DNA of 64,000 nt from contig CM066991.1 in NCBI GenBank assembly GCA_033977485.1, positions 128,731,999-128,795,998 of the forward strand, given 5' to 3'. Position 1 is the stretch's first letter, and each line of letters opens with the position of its first letter. Shown here one piece after another: positions 34,901 through 47,125 of this stretch. The position numbers and the translations under genes are program-made. Source of the DNA: Hydrangea macrophylla (lineage: Eukaryota; Streptophyta; Magnoliopsida; Cornales; Hydrangeaceae). Under the pieces are notes generated by a model. The model did not search any database, was not told the DNA's origin, and worked only from the letters and a program-made list of their open reading frames with translations.

Positions 34901-35356
34901 ATGAATTTTGAAGGGTTGTATGTTTTACCCTCTTCAACACGTGATGGCAATTTCGAATGGTTGTATGTTTTACCACCACCAACACCAAATTATGGTGATG
35001 ATAAATGGTTCAATGACTTTGTTCCATTATTGGAAGAGTTAAGAGATAAAGTTTTTAATTTGGAAACCAAAGTGTATCAAATGGCTCGGGGGGTGTCGAC
35101 ATTTCTTCACAATTATGAGCCAAAGGATAAAAATAAATTGATTATGAAAATTTTTCAATATCCATCAATGGTGGAAATTAAAAAATCACCAACATTCTCA
35201 TCACCCATATTGGTTAATCAACCAAATAATAGTGATGAAAATATACCCAGGGGGTGTATTTTACAACCAAATATGGATGAAAATCATGAACAAGTTTTTG
35301 TTTATACATTTGAGTTTTTCGACACTACACAAAGTGTTGAACTTGTGAATTTTTAA
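34901..35356 (+). CDS. Gypsy-internal ORF of unknown function (151 codons)
   Basis: An intact ATG-initiated frame starts 34 bp after the left LTR, just past the primer-site-like sequence. The protein is acidic and has a repeated LYVLP motif near its start (residues about 6-10 and 21-25) but no knuckle or protease motif. It has no recognised domain. It could be an extra ORF1 of the retrotransposon or a remnant gag N-terminus. Only a low level of constraint is implied by the intact frame. Confidence 0.35.
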   Translation: MNFEGLYVLPSSTRDGNFEWLYVLPPPTPNYGDDKWFNDFVPLLEELRDKVFNLETKVYQMARGVSTFLHNYEPKDKNKLIMKIFQYPSMVEIKKSPTFSSPILVNQPNNSDENIPRGCILQPNMDENHEQVFVYTFEFFDTTQSVELVNF

Positions 35357-35984
35357 AGCCACTCTATGTAATGGCTTTAATTTGTCAATACCCACTTTAG
35401 CTTTGTGGGACTCATCAAAATTGGGTTATGACTATGTGGATTATTTTATAGCAATGTTATTATGAAGAGAAAAATAATTATTGCTTTTAAATATACAAGT
35501 ACATTGGTCATTTTGGTTAAATCTTCTGGGCAAAGGCATATAGACCAATGTTAAGTACTTGTCATGTGTGGCTGCACATTGAAGATAAAAGTTTGTATGC
35601 ATGGGTAACTTGAACCTGCTCCATTCATGATAAGTAGTGCAAGATTCAAGTCTGATGATGTGTGGTCGATCAAATCAATGTGCACTTGATACAGTGGGGT
35701 CTAATGGTCCATGAATGGACTTGGAGTTCAATGCCAACTCCAAAACAGAGAAGTGTATCAGTTGTGGTGATTCAATTTTTAGTCATTTTGTGGGCCCAAG
35801 ATGTTGTCTTATAAGGATGTCCTTGATCTCACTATTCAAATTAGTTCATGTGACAACACAGGTTTGAAAAGAAAAAAAAAATTTGTTAGTTCTTTGTTCT
35901 TATATTTGTGATATCTCCACCAAAAGTTTATTTAATTGGTGATATACCATAATGATTGGTTAAATGCAAGTATTTTTTTACAAT

Positions 35985-36530
35985 ACTTTCATTGGTTTCA
36001 AAGCCATTTAAAAACAATTCATTTTGTTCGAAGCTTTTTTTATTGGCTTTGAAGTCAGTTTAAAGTGGTTTATTTTGTGTTCGAGGCTATTACATTGGCT
36101 TCGAAGTAAGTTTAGAATAATCCATTTTGTGCACGGGATCATTACATTGGCATCGAAGCAAGTTCAAAGCCAGCCATTTATTTTGTATTTGAATCTCTTA
36201 TATTGGCTTTGAGGCAAACTTAAAGTCATTTTTTATAATTTGAAGCTATTAGATTGGACTTCGAAGTAATTTTAAAACACTTTATTTTGTATTCGAGGCA
36301 ATTGTGTTGGCTTTGAGAAAAGTTTAGAGCCATTTACTTTGAATTCGAAGCAATTCTATTTATTTCGAAGCCAATTTAAAGCAATGTTTTGTGTATTCGA
36401 GACTTTTATTGGCATCAAACCAATATATATAAGCAGTTTATTTTGTGTTCAATATTATCATATTGGCTTCGAAGGCAATTCGAAAAACTGCTTTATATTG
36501 TTAATTTGGTCCATTTCGAACCTACTAATT
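35985..36530. repeat. Degenerate ~60-bp tandem repeat array
   Basis: Eight or nine imperfect units share the words ATTGGCTTCGAAGCAAGTTTA, AAAGCCATTTA and TTTTGTGTTCGAGGC. Copies differ by many substitutions and small indels. The array sits just before a purine tract and LTR start, where Tat elements often carry tandem repeats in the 3' untranslated region. Confidence 0.8.
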
Positions 36531-36591
36531 GGATTGAACAATGTTATTCTGACTCTCTAAGAACTTCGTTCTTAAAGAGTCGCGGGGGGAA

Positions 36592-37494
36592 TGTTTGGAC
36601 CACAAATTATATTTATATGTATTAGTATATAAAGTCATATTATATTATATTATTATATATTATTATTATTATTACTGTCACATGGAAAACCAATTCAAAT
36701 TGGTTGGTGGTATTTGGAAGTTGATTGAAGGACACTTGGCATCGTAGGATTAATGCAAAGGTGGTTACTTGAAGATCAATGGTGGCTAGAGTGGAAGTCA
36801 TTTTGGAGGGAGTTTCTCTTAGAAGAAACACATGTGTAAATGAATTGGAATTGGTAGTTAATGTAATAGGAGGGAAAAATTCAAATTCAAATGGGTAGTT
36901 ATAGGCTTTCTCTATAAATAGATGTAATATATTCCTTTGTAAAGGTCTTTGACCATACAAATTCAATAATACACAAAACTTTGTTCTTCAATTCGTGAGG
37001 CCACCATGGCCACTAGTATAACTTAGTGTAGTTTAGCACTAGTTTTATTTAGTTTAGTTATTTTCTTTCTACATTCTTGTGTAGTTTCCTTAGTTGTTCT
37101 TTTAGTTTATTTCATTTAGTATAGTTAGTTTATACTTTCTGTGTTGTTCGAAGTACTATATATCCCACTGTTTGAGATCTAAGTTGTTAGTTGTTACCAT
37201 AGTTTCACTTGTATTTCATTTAGTTTAGTCATACTATTCAAAGTACATTGGATCGGTTCGAGATCGCATTTTCTTTTCTTTTATAATAATTACATGTTCA
37301 TTAAATCACACTTTATTAATTTCATCTCACACGATAAAAGTTCTTTTTGTTAAGGCATCGAACATCACCGCATTCTCCCTGGTGAGGCGCAGTTTGGATA
37401 TTTATTACATCACACACATTGGCAATAACTTGCCTGGCACGCTCGCATTTATATAATTTTACATATATCCCTAGAGGAATTTTCTAACCAAACA
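36592..37494 (+). mobile_element. Internal third LTR within the Gypsy element
   Basis: A purine tract (GTCGCGGGGGGAA) leads into TGTTTGGACC. The segment ends CTAACCAAACA, followed by TGGCACACCCGGTGGGAC, the same primer-site type as after the left LTR. A TATA-like box (CTATAAATAG) lies at about 36,912-36,921. The last 155-160 bp, from about 37,335, match the outer LTRs, but the U3 and most of R are unrelated to them. It belongs to a related but distinct family, so the element is chimeric. Confidence 0.75.
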
Positions 37495-37530
37495 TTTTTG
37501 GCACACCCGGTGGGACACTAGTGTCAATAG

Positions 37531-39383
37531 ATGACAAACAGAAACCTTCGAAGCAATAGGTCTGTGGATAATGCCAATACTGGTGTTAATAATGCTGAAA
37601 TTGGTGGTTCTTCACAACAAGATCCACAAAGCAGCAACACTGGGAATCATGTGAATAATAAAAACCCGGAGTTGAAAATTTGAATCCAATTCCAAACAAT
37701 GGAAATGTTGGTTCAGGAGTTCAACATGATTTGGTGAATCATTTGACACCAGTGTTTGATCATTTGGGAAACATGATTCAGAATGTTAATACTCTGATCA
37801 CTTCCTTTAACAACAACATACCACACTTTGCACCAATAATGGTGTCAAGTGGAAATCCGTCTGTGGTTCGACAGAATGGAAGAGATTATACTCATGGCTT
37901 ATTTCAACCAAATCCTTCGATTCATGCAAATGGGCCTCCTCTTAGGCTTAATATTCGCAAGAAAGCTTCTATATGCATGTCCCTAATCCTACTACTCCAA
38001 TGTTCGAAGGGATGCAAGGATATCCCATAGAACATGGTCAAGATCATATGTATAGACCAACGAATTTTGAAGAACCTAGGCCAAGGGAAAATATAATAGG
38101 CCAAAATAGGAGAATAAACAACAATCCTATATTCGAACTAGATCCTACTAGAATAGGTTTTGGTCGAAGAAACGAAAAATCCTAGGAGGGTGGATAATGT
38201 TCCTTAACCACATCCAATACCAGCAATGAACCTTCCTATGGGTTAACCAGGTCATCAACAACCACCCAACATGGTTGAAAGAAATGACATAATTAATTTA
38301 ATCCATGAAGTTTGTGGACCCATGGCTCGGGGGGTACAAACTCCAGTATATAGGAAGCCTTATTCTGACTGGATTGAGAGGATTAAATTCCCTAGGGGAT
38401 TCAAGTTCCCTACCTTTACTATGTTTGCAGGAGATGAGAGTCAATCTATAGTTGAACATATAGCAAAATTCATCAGTCAGTGTGTTGATGCGGGAAATAA
38501 TGAATATCTTAAACTTCTTCTATTTTCTAATTCATTAACAGATATAGCATTCACATGGTTTATAAATTTGGCTCCTAATTCAATCCATAATTGGACACAA
38601 ATGGAAGAATCTTTCCATACTCAATTTTTTTCAAACAGAACCAGAAGTTTCTATGGCTGATTTAGTCAGGTTTTGTCAAAAACTGGATGAAAAGGTTACT
38701 CAGCTCATAAATAGGTTCAAAAGGGCTGCAACAAAGTGTAAAATCATTTTACTAGAGCCCGAATTTGTTAAACTGGCCCAAAATGGCCTCGAATTTAGAC
38801 TTCGAAAGAAGTTTGATGCATTATAATTTAGAGATCTCGTCGAATTAACTGCTCGAGTATCTAGATATGAAGCCTTGTTAGAAGAAGAAAATGAAAGGAA
38901 TGATTCTTCATTAAAATCATATTATAAAGATCCTAATTATGAAATAGATGCTGCAAAGATAATAGGAAAATAACCTTTCACATGTAAAAGTTTTGTGAAG
39001 AAAAATATCTCTGATGAGTCATATAAATCTAAAGAGTCATTCAAGAAATATTCATTCGATGTTTATAAACGTGATGAAATTTTTGATCATTTGCTAGAAG
39101 GAAAAATAATCAAGTTATTTGATGAGACAAAATTACCTTCTAATGATGAATTAAAAGGTACAAATATTGCAAGTGGCATAATTCTTGGACACACTCAACT
39201 AATAATTATACTATTTTTCGAGATAGGATTCAAGACTTGATCAAGAAAGGGAAGTTGAAGTTCCTTGAAAAACAAATGGGGGTTGACGAAGATCCTTTCC
39301 CAGCAGTGCAAGAAGTATCCATCAATGTTCATAACATTTTCCTCGAAACTCTTATTAAGGAGAGGGAGAATACAAAGGAATAG
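37531..39383 (+). pseudogene. Gypsy gag, multiply frameshifted
   Basis: A start ATG at 37,531 lies 37 bp after the internal LTR, as expected for gag. The frame breaks near 37,680, again near 37,960, and again at about 38,655. The core gag domain is 38,271-38,660 (WIERIKFPRGFKFPTF...FAGDESQSIVEHI, ...FTWFINLAPNSI). It continues in another frame with MADLVRFCQKLDEKV and a typical C-terminal YCKWHNSWTHSTNN...FRDRIQ motif at about 39,170-39,240. At least four frame breaks or stops are present. No protease with an intact active site was found after it. Confidence 0.8.
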
Positions 39384-40274
39384 ACCAAAAGAAAAGGCTC
39401 AAAGTGATGACAAAAAAGAGTCTTGAATTTCCCACTTTCGACCAAGAGTATGCAAAAAACTTATGCATTGGTTGTGGGAAAAGGTATGCTGAGATCAACG
39501 ATGAAAGGGTTGAGGATAGAACTAGCAGGAAGAATAAATAACCTCCATTCGAACAAAAGAGAATGAATACTTCGTATGAATCTCCACTTCAGCCAATTAT
39601 GAACGTTGGGAGAGGACAATTCAAAGGTCCAATTTATCAAGCTTCGATGTACGCTGAACCAACAATAACAAGGTATGCTCCAAGACTAGTGGCTCATTTC
39701 AGAGCCAATATTTTGAGGAATTTTATGCTAGTAATTCTGTTTGACCATCAAGGAACATGCAGTATGTGAGGTCAGTTACATCTCATGTACCAAAGAAATA
39801 TCATGTGGTGAAAAGAGAAAGACATGCCCAATTTATACCATCAAAATTAGTACCAGCCAATGTGGTACAAACTGAGATGGACGTGACAACATCAAATTTA
39901 TCACCAAAAGTTGGTGAAACATCACAATTAGATATGTCGGCATTGGTACTAGGAGTACCAAATTGGTTTGTCATGCAAGATAATAGGATCAAAAATATGA
40001 TGAATCAATAAGGATCTCAGAAAAAAAAATAGGATGATCAAACCTCTACAGGTTGAGATGAATACATGGCGTGTGCTTCAGCATCCTAAAGAGAAGAACC
40101 AAAAGATGGTTCCTATGATAAATAGACTCAACAAAGAAGACTTCAGAGGAAGTATACCATGTGGAAAGAATTTTCCAACATGATAACTCAAATTGAATAT
40201 CCTATGCCAATAATTGGAACAACATTTGAAAGCCATAATTGATAAATCAATTAATAAATCAATTATTGCCATAA
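39384..40274 (+). pseudogene. Remnant between gag and RNase H (protease/RT missing)
   Basis: Only short frames are present (for example 39,757-40,011), with no RT fingers, palm or YxDD motif. The stretch contains a local fold-back of GCCATAATTG/CAATTATTGCCATAATTGGC words (about 40,230-40,280) near the point where RNase H homology begins. Most of the RT appears to have been deleted here. Confidence 0.55.
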
Positions 40275-40319
40275 TTGGCATGTGCTTCAGCATTTCAAAT
40301 GTTGTTCCAGTTATGTTTA

Positions 40320-40988
40320 TTCTATGTACCACAAAAGGCTGTGAAAGGGCAGGCTTTAGCAGATTTTCTGGCTGATCACCCGAATTGTCTTAAAACACAA
40401 GGAACTTATGAAATTGGACATATAACTATTAGTCCATGGAAATTATGGTTCGATGGATCAAAAACAAAATTTACTGCAGGTATTGGGTTCATTATTGAAT
40501 CACCTGAGAAAATTATAATCAAATATGATTTTAAACTTGATTCAATTCAATGTACTAATAATCAAGTTGAATATGAAGCTCTGATTATGGGTCTTGAAAC
40601 CCTTTTAGATCTTAAAGCTACATTTGTAGAAATTTTTGGAGATTCCCAATTAGTCATAAATCATTTGAATGGAGAATATAAATGTATGAGTAGTACTTTA
40701 AAGATATATTATGACACTACAATGGATTTGCTATCCAAATTTGACAGTGTAAACCTCTTACATATTCCTAGAAGTTTCAATGAAGAAGCCAATGATATGG
40801 CTCAAAAGGCATCTGGATTTAGAATAAGTGTCGAAGATTTTGAGATGGAACAAGTTACTTACAGAAAATTGTTGCCTATATTGGTAGATAGATTACCTTT
40901 TGTTAACATCTCAAATGTTGAGATTCATGATGATTGGAGAAAACCAATCATAGATTATCTCTCAGGGTTAGATGAAAAGCCTAGTTGA
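40320..40988 (+). pseudogene. Gypsy RNase H (Tat-type), intact domain in a dead element
   Basis: The frame 40,275-40,988 carries a KGQALADFLADHP linker followed by an RNase H domain with its acidic residues in place: WKLWFDGSK (D), QVEYEALIMG (E), FGDSQLVI (D) and NEEANDMAQKAS (D). This organisation is the second RNase H seen in Tat-lineage Gypsy elements. The domain has no internal stop, although RT is missing upstream. Confidence 0.85.
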
Positions 40989-40997
40989 AGCATAAGA

Positions 40998-42188
40998 TTG
41001 AAATCTGCCAATTATATCATGTATAGTGGAAGATTGTTCAAAAGAGGAAGTGATGGATTACTGCTTGAATGTTTAAGTAATCTTGAAGGAATTGAGGCTA
41101 TAGCTCAAATCCATGAAGGACTGTGTGGTGATCATCAATCTAGAATCAAAATGAGATGGTTACTTCGAAGGCATAGCATTTATTGGCCAACAATTTTAAA
41201 AGATTGTATAGAATTTGCCAAAGGATGTCAAGAATGTCAAAAGCATGGTCCTTTGAAACATTTACCAACTATTGACCTTTAATATGTGGTGAAACCTTGG
41301 CTTTTTAGAGGCTGGGCCATTGATGTAATAAGAAAAAATTAGTCCTCCTTCTTCGAAAGGTCATGGATTCATTATTGTAACCACAAATTATTTCACTGAA
41401 TGGGTAGAAGCAAAACCCATGCAAACTGTGACTCAAATGGCAGTTATCAAATTTTTAGAAAACATTGTTTAGAGGTTTGGTATCCCTCAAACCTTTGTAT
41501 CTGACAATGCTTTTATATTCGAAGTGGATGTGGTTGCTTTTGCAAGTAAATTAGGGATTACAATGTCAAAATCAATCCCATATTATGCCCAATCTAATGG
41601 AGAAGCACCAATAAAATCATTAAGGAAAATATGGCTAATGTCATAAAAAAATAATTCAAGGATGTGGCATGAGATTTTGCCAGAAATATTATAGCATACT
41701 GAACTTCGAAGCGAACAAGTACAGGGGTATCTCCCTATGCTTTAACTTTTGGTCATGAGGCAGTTTTACCAATTAAGATAAAGGTTAATTCCCTTCGAAT
41801 TATGAAACAAAATCAATTATCTTTGGATGATTATCAAACATCAATGGCTATTAAATTAGAAGACATTGATGAGGAAAGAGTCAAGGCTCTTAACAATATC
41901 CTAATACAAAAGAAAATAACAGCAATATGGTATAATAAAAAAGCTCAACCTACAACCTTTGATGAAGGAGATTTGGTTTGGAAACTAATATTGCCTATAG
42001 GATCTAAATATCCAAAGTATGGGAAATGGTCCCCTAAGTGGGAAGGTCCATTCCAAATCCACAAAATTTTTAAAGGTAGATTTAACCATTTGAAAATTTT
42101 AAATGGTTATATACATGTAAGAAAAATCAATGGTAGATTTCTCAAACAATATTATCCAACTGTTTGGGAAGCAAGAAATTTAGAATGA
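40998..42188 (+). pseudogene. Gypsy integrase, frameshifted
   Basis: 40,998-41,282 encodes the zinc-binding H2C2 region (HEGLCGDHQ...CQECQKHG). The catalytic core at about 41,300-41,700 contains several stops and frameshifts. 41,760-42,188 is an open C-terminal frame (YALTFGHEAVLPI, then GDLVWK, GKWSPKWEGPF). No chromodomain was seen, as is usual for Tat-type elements. Confidence 0.8.
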
Positions 42189-42309
42189 AGATATGTCATT
42201 CAAATAAGACCATATATTCATATTCAAAATAATTACAAACCAGACTTTTGGTAAGTTACAAAATTTTATGGTACAATCCTTTATACCAATCTACCTATAA
42301 ACTGAGCCT

Positions 42310-45243
42310 TTAATCTAAAATTATCCCAAGACCTGGTATACAATTTTGATTGACTAAGAATGAACTTTTGCCTGAGATTGATTCTTGGTTCTTCAAAGGC
42401 TTGGATTCAAACTCTGTCTTCAAAACCAGAAGCTTTGCTCGAACATCTTCTCGATTGCTCTTCAGATTATTCAATTCAGTTTCTACAAGCTTGAGCTCTT
42501 TTAAAAGACTGTCTCTTTTTGCAGAAAGTTTATCAATAGCAGTGTTGCTCTCATTAAATTCTTCTAACATCTGGTTCAGAGCAAGAGTCTTCTCTGTTGT
42601 ATACTCCATGTCAATCTCCAATCTTTTCCTTTCTTGGACAACTTTTTCAAGAAAAAAAAACAATTGAAATCGAAGGTTGACATGAGTTCTAAAATTGCTT
42701 CATTATCTGTTACAGAAATTTCAGAACTGTCCAACATGAATTGACACAAAATTTTCAAAGTTGCGGCAGCTTTTTATCTTCAAAAACTTCAAATGGAATT
42801 TTACTAAAAAGCCTCAATGTAGCAATCGCTACTACTGGATCCATTAGAGGCTCCTTTGGCTTACTCTGACCTGTCATTTGCTGAAAATTTTCTTGAAAAT
42901 CAGTTGAAGTTGTGTCTTCCATCTTCAAAACATATTTCAAACCATCTTTGAAATCTGTTACTTCTTCAGGAGTAAGATTAGGAGGGAGAGACATTTGAAA
43001 CACCCCAGAGCCTGAAAGAACTAAAGCAGCAAGAGATGCAAATGGATCTTGTTTTGTAGCAGCTTCAGAATCAGAACTTGTGCTGGTCTTCGAAGGACCA
43101 GTTTCAACTCTAGTACCAGGTTCAGTCTAGTCAAAAAAGAGATAAACACTTATTTAGAGTTTGCTTGTGAGGAAAAAATAGGAACATAAAGAATACTAGG
43201 AAAGTTCGAATGACTTACTACTGGTTGATATTCGAGCAATAAAGGCTGAATATCTTGTGGTTGAGCCTGAATATCCTGTGAAAGGGATTTTTGAATCTCT
43301 GAGAGTTTGGGAGTATGAGATTCTGATTGTAGGAGTATTTGAGGTTCCACCTATGAAATGGGGATTGCTGGAATCGAAGTTTCTTCAATGACCTTCGAAC
43401 CAGTAGATGGTTCAGTAGTTGTCTTTGCCTTTTTCCTTCGTACAAGCTTTGTGGTAGGGCTCGAATCTTCTTCTTCATTAGACTCCTTGATTCCAGTTAT
43501 TGGGGGAGAACTTTCTTCTGGGAGATTAAGTCTTCTTCTAGGTCTGGAAGGTGGAAGAGGAGGAATTGAAATCCCAGAAGAAATTGGGATAAGAGGTGCA
43601 TCCTTCAAAGTTTTGGGTATTGAGGAAGAGCTTTCACCAATTGCTTTCCCTATTTTGCAAAGTTTAACAACATTAATTAGAAATTCTTTTCATTATTTAA
43701 TAGAAAAGAGATTAAATTGGTAAACTATTTACCTTTTGTCTTCGAATCAAGATGTCTCAAGAGATGGCATCTATCCATTGATACTCACATCAAATTCTCT
43801 CACTAGCTTGAGAATGCAGGTGTACAAATGGTGTACACTGGTAGGGAAGTGAACTCAAGGGTTCGAACCTTATTCTGATAAACTGCTAATGCAGAGTTAC
43901 CACTGATTCTGGTATCCTCGAAGTTTTTTTTATAAGCCATAAAGGTATTGGCTTGACATCTCACTGGGAAAGGAATTGACTGAGTGAGCTCGAATTGTCT
44001 TGAAAATTGGTTTGGAAGATAAAGCTCACCATAAGATTTGACACCGAGACTATTCCCAAAAAAATCTCTGCTGATCAAAAAACTTCCCCATGCAGCTTTC
44101 AGTTCGACTACATTTGCTGTTCTATCTAAGATCTGACACAGCCATACAGGGAAAAGAAAGGGTGTTGTCATCAGGATTGTACAAGACAGAAAAAGGTTGA
44201 AATATTTCATTCGACCTTACTGAGGAGAGGGTGAAAAAGAAAGAAAGTGATTCCTTGAAAGATTTTTCAACAATTGGTATCAAAGTAAAGAAAAGTCCAT
44301 GAGGGACAAGATTTTCTCTAAGTCCTAAATTGTGGATTTCTGGAAAGTAAGCATAAAGCCATAACTGAAGAATCTAGAAGGGACCACCTTGGTTTGGGAG
44401 GAAGGGATCATAACATAAGTCAGAGAAGGATCTATATAAAGATCCTAACACAAAAGGAGCCAAAGCTAATCTTCGACCAGCAGCTAGAGCTTTGGCAATA
44501 TTATAGAATTCGAGAATAAATCTCTGAGCAGAAGTACATAATAGATGTTTTAAGAACCAATAAAGAATAAAACAATAGTACTCTGTATCTGATACCTCTC
44601 TCGAAGACTTTTTGTGAGAAGTTATGAAATTTTTATATCCTAAAGACTTAGGATCAGATCGAATTGGAGGACTATCAGATTCCACCATGTATGGGTGAGC
44701 ATTTTCTCCATGAGACAAAAACCCTAACAAATGACAAATATCAAGAACAGTTGGACCTATCAGACCAAAACAAAATTGGAAATGATTGAAGATAGGGTTC
44801 CAGAAACATAAAGCCCCAATAAGTAGGTTAGGACTGGCTTCAATGGGATATTTTGAGAGGTTAACAGCATGGTAGATTCCTGCTGTGATCAGGGCCTCTC
44901 TCTTTTTGTCCAAAATTCTTTCTACCCATTCTGGCCAATCTTTTCCAAGTTTAGGCTAATGTCGAAACTTCAATTCATTCCTTGGAATAGGAATTTCCTA
45001 CTGGTATGCTAAATGTTGTTGTCCTAGTCTAGGGTAATATACATGAAATTTGAGATTGGGGGTACTCAAGTATGGACCTACATCAATTAAAGATTCTTGG
45101 GTGGGAAAGGTAACAGGGACGAGAATCTCATTGATCAGTGAAGTCTCTTTTCCATTCGAATACTTGGTTTGTTCATCCTGAATGATTTTCTCAAAATCAT
45201 CGCAATCTTTTTGGAATTGGGTGTTATCTCTTGCTGTTGTCAT
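42310..45243 (-). pseudogene. Antisense ORF with plant mobile domain (PMD), inside the Gypsy element
   Basis: The minus-strand reading begins at an ATG at 45,243. One frame runs to 44,374 with two in-frame stops (about 45,000-44,998 and 44,958-44,956). The segment 44,913-44,374 has plant-mobile-domain motifs: GPTVLDICHLLGFLSHGE, YCFILYWFLKHLLC and FYNIAKALAAGRRLAL. Later pieces are 44,210-43,803, a Pro-rich basic region with LVRRKKAK (43,608-43,351), 43,003-42,755, and a coiled-coil-like tail (42,663-42,310; heptad-like Leu/Glu/Lys). It looks like a multi-exon gene opposite to gag-pol. PMD proteins (MAIL/MAIN family) occur both as host genes and inside Gypsy elements. This copy is broken at least twice. 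Confidence 0.75.
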
Positions 45244-45738
45244 TTTTTAGAAGAAAGATGAGAGTGAAATAATAGGATGCAGAAGAAGTAGGATAGAGAA
45301 AAGAAGTTTGTGGAAGTGAGAAGGTTTTTTCTACCTCTTATCTATTTATAGCCTTTGGTGTCGTTTGAGAATAAACGCATTTATTAAAAGAAAGTAGTCG
45401 TTAGAATTGGTTACTTAAATAGCCGTTATTTTGAATAAGAATGCATATTGGTTTTGAATGGACCATTCCAGTTTGATTAATATACATGAATTCTTATAAT
45501 TTATTGAATTTAAAAGGAAATACAAATGCAAATTACAAACATAATGGATAATAATGTGAAAACCCATAAGTCCCGAGATTGTGAAACATATCCTAATAAT
45601 AAGCGAAATACTCCGCTTCTATTTCTATCTCGAGACTTAAGTTCCCGGCTTGCAATGCCAATCTGTCTTCATTTTGAAGGGTGAAATAAACATGCTTGAG
45701 TACCAAGAGTTGGTCTTGGCTAAGTCTTTACAAAGGCG

Positions 45739-46986
45739 TCAAAGTTCTTTGGCTAATAGAGTTTTACCTCGAAGAGATATGCCAACAGCTTTAGCTTTAT
45801 CTTTGAGATACGTAATTTGACCTTCGATGTCAGGTTTCAAGAAATGAGAAACATCACTCTCTTCGTCAGAGCTTCCACACCCATAGATGTATTTATCTTT
45901 AAATTCTGATACTTTATAAAGAAGCGCAATTGGATCTTCCTTGAAACTTTCATACAAATCCATCAAGCAATTTAGGTGATTAACACTTTCTTGATAATGG
46001 AAATACCACCTTACATGAGTAGGTAAGTGAAATCAATTTGGGTTCGAACAAGTGTTGAAATGCTCCATTCATGGCATAAGATATGACAACTCCATTCAAA
46101 ATTGATTCGAGCCTTTGGTTCTAGTAATATGGAGAATGGGAGATGTGAGAAGGCTACTAGAAGCCTTTGTGCTTGAATAATTAAGCATGATGAAGGTGAT
46201 AAAATATGAGGAGTATGTTCGAATATAGGACCACTCCTGCACAATTAGTCTAATTTTAAGAAAGGATCACTTTCCTCAAATGGGTCAACCACTTGTACCC
46301 TTGTGCCAGGAAAGCCCAATAATGAGTCATCAAAAAGCAGCACTCTTTCCTTACAAATGTGTGAATAGGAGGTCTGCCTTGGGGAGTTAAAATATTACCT
46401 CTTTGAAGTCTTTCACCAGGAGGACTGGTAGAAGAGATTATCCAGGCATTCAACAAGTTTTGTTCTTGAGAAAGGTGTTTCAAAAATGGATAATATGGTT
46501 TATTATTCTACTTCGAATGATTCCTTCAGTTTCAGGATATTCAAAGTCTGGATGAATAACTAAAGGTGCTATGGTTGATGTTTCAACGTTCATGCCTTTA
46601 CAATATCCTACGCCCTCACCATAGGAAACGGGTTGTTCCCAAGCAGGACGGAATATTTGAGAAGTGTAAATTGACTTCAAAGGGCTCGAAGATGAAATTT
46701 GTTTTGATGAAGATGCACTTGGCCGATTTAACATTTTCTACCACTTTCCCCACTTCGAGTATGAGAATGGTTCGGGAAAAATCTCAGGAGGATCCCAATT
46801 GGTTCGATGAGGATTTTCTGGTTGTTTTGTTGCCAAAATTACTTCTTCAGGAAGATTTAAAGGAAAGTGATCACCAATATCGAACGAGGATTGAAAAGAA
46901 GACATGTTTAATAAAATAGATTCGAAGTGGCAAGTGAAGTTGTAGATGCGAAGATTAAACGAAGATGGTATGATGATAGCAACCAA
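45739..46986 (-). pseudogene. Second antisense ORF cluster of the Gypsy element, unknown function
   Basis: Minus-strand frames at 46,986-46,738 (probable start ATG at 46,905), 46,734-46,480 and 45,966-45,739 read as one degenerate protein. It has a Ser/Pro-rich N-terminus, short aromatic motifs (PEPFSYSKW) and an acidic Glu/Asp-rich C-terminus with SSDEESD. Intervening sequence has several stops. No domain was recognised. It lies between the PMD cluster and the right LTR in the same antisense orientation. Confidence 0.45.
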
Positions 46987-47125
46987 TGTGAAGATAAATG
47001 CAGGGTTGAACCCTCAATTTAAATCATGTTCAGAAGGTTGCATGAAAATCTCAATTGCCTAGCATAATCTTGACACGATCGCCATTATCTTTTTCGAATC
47101 AAAAGGAAAATGGCGCGGGAGGTAA

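Noticed and set aside
36389..36625. Short plus-strand frames within the 60-bp repeat array
   Set aside because: They arise from translation of degenerate tandem repeats.
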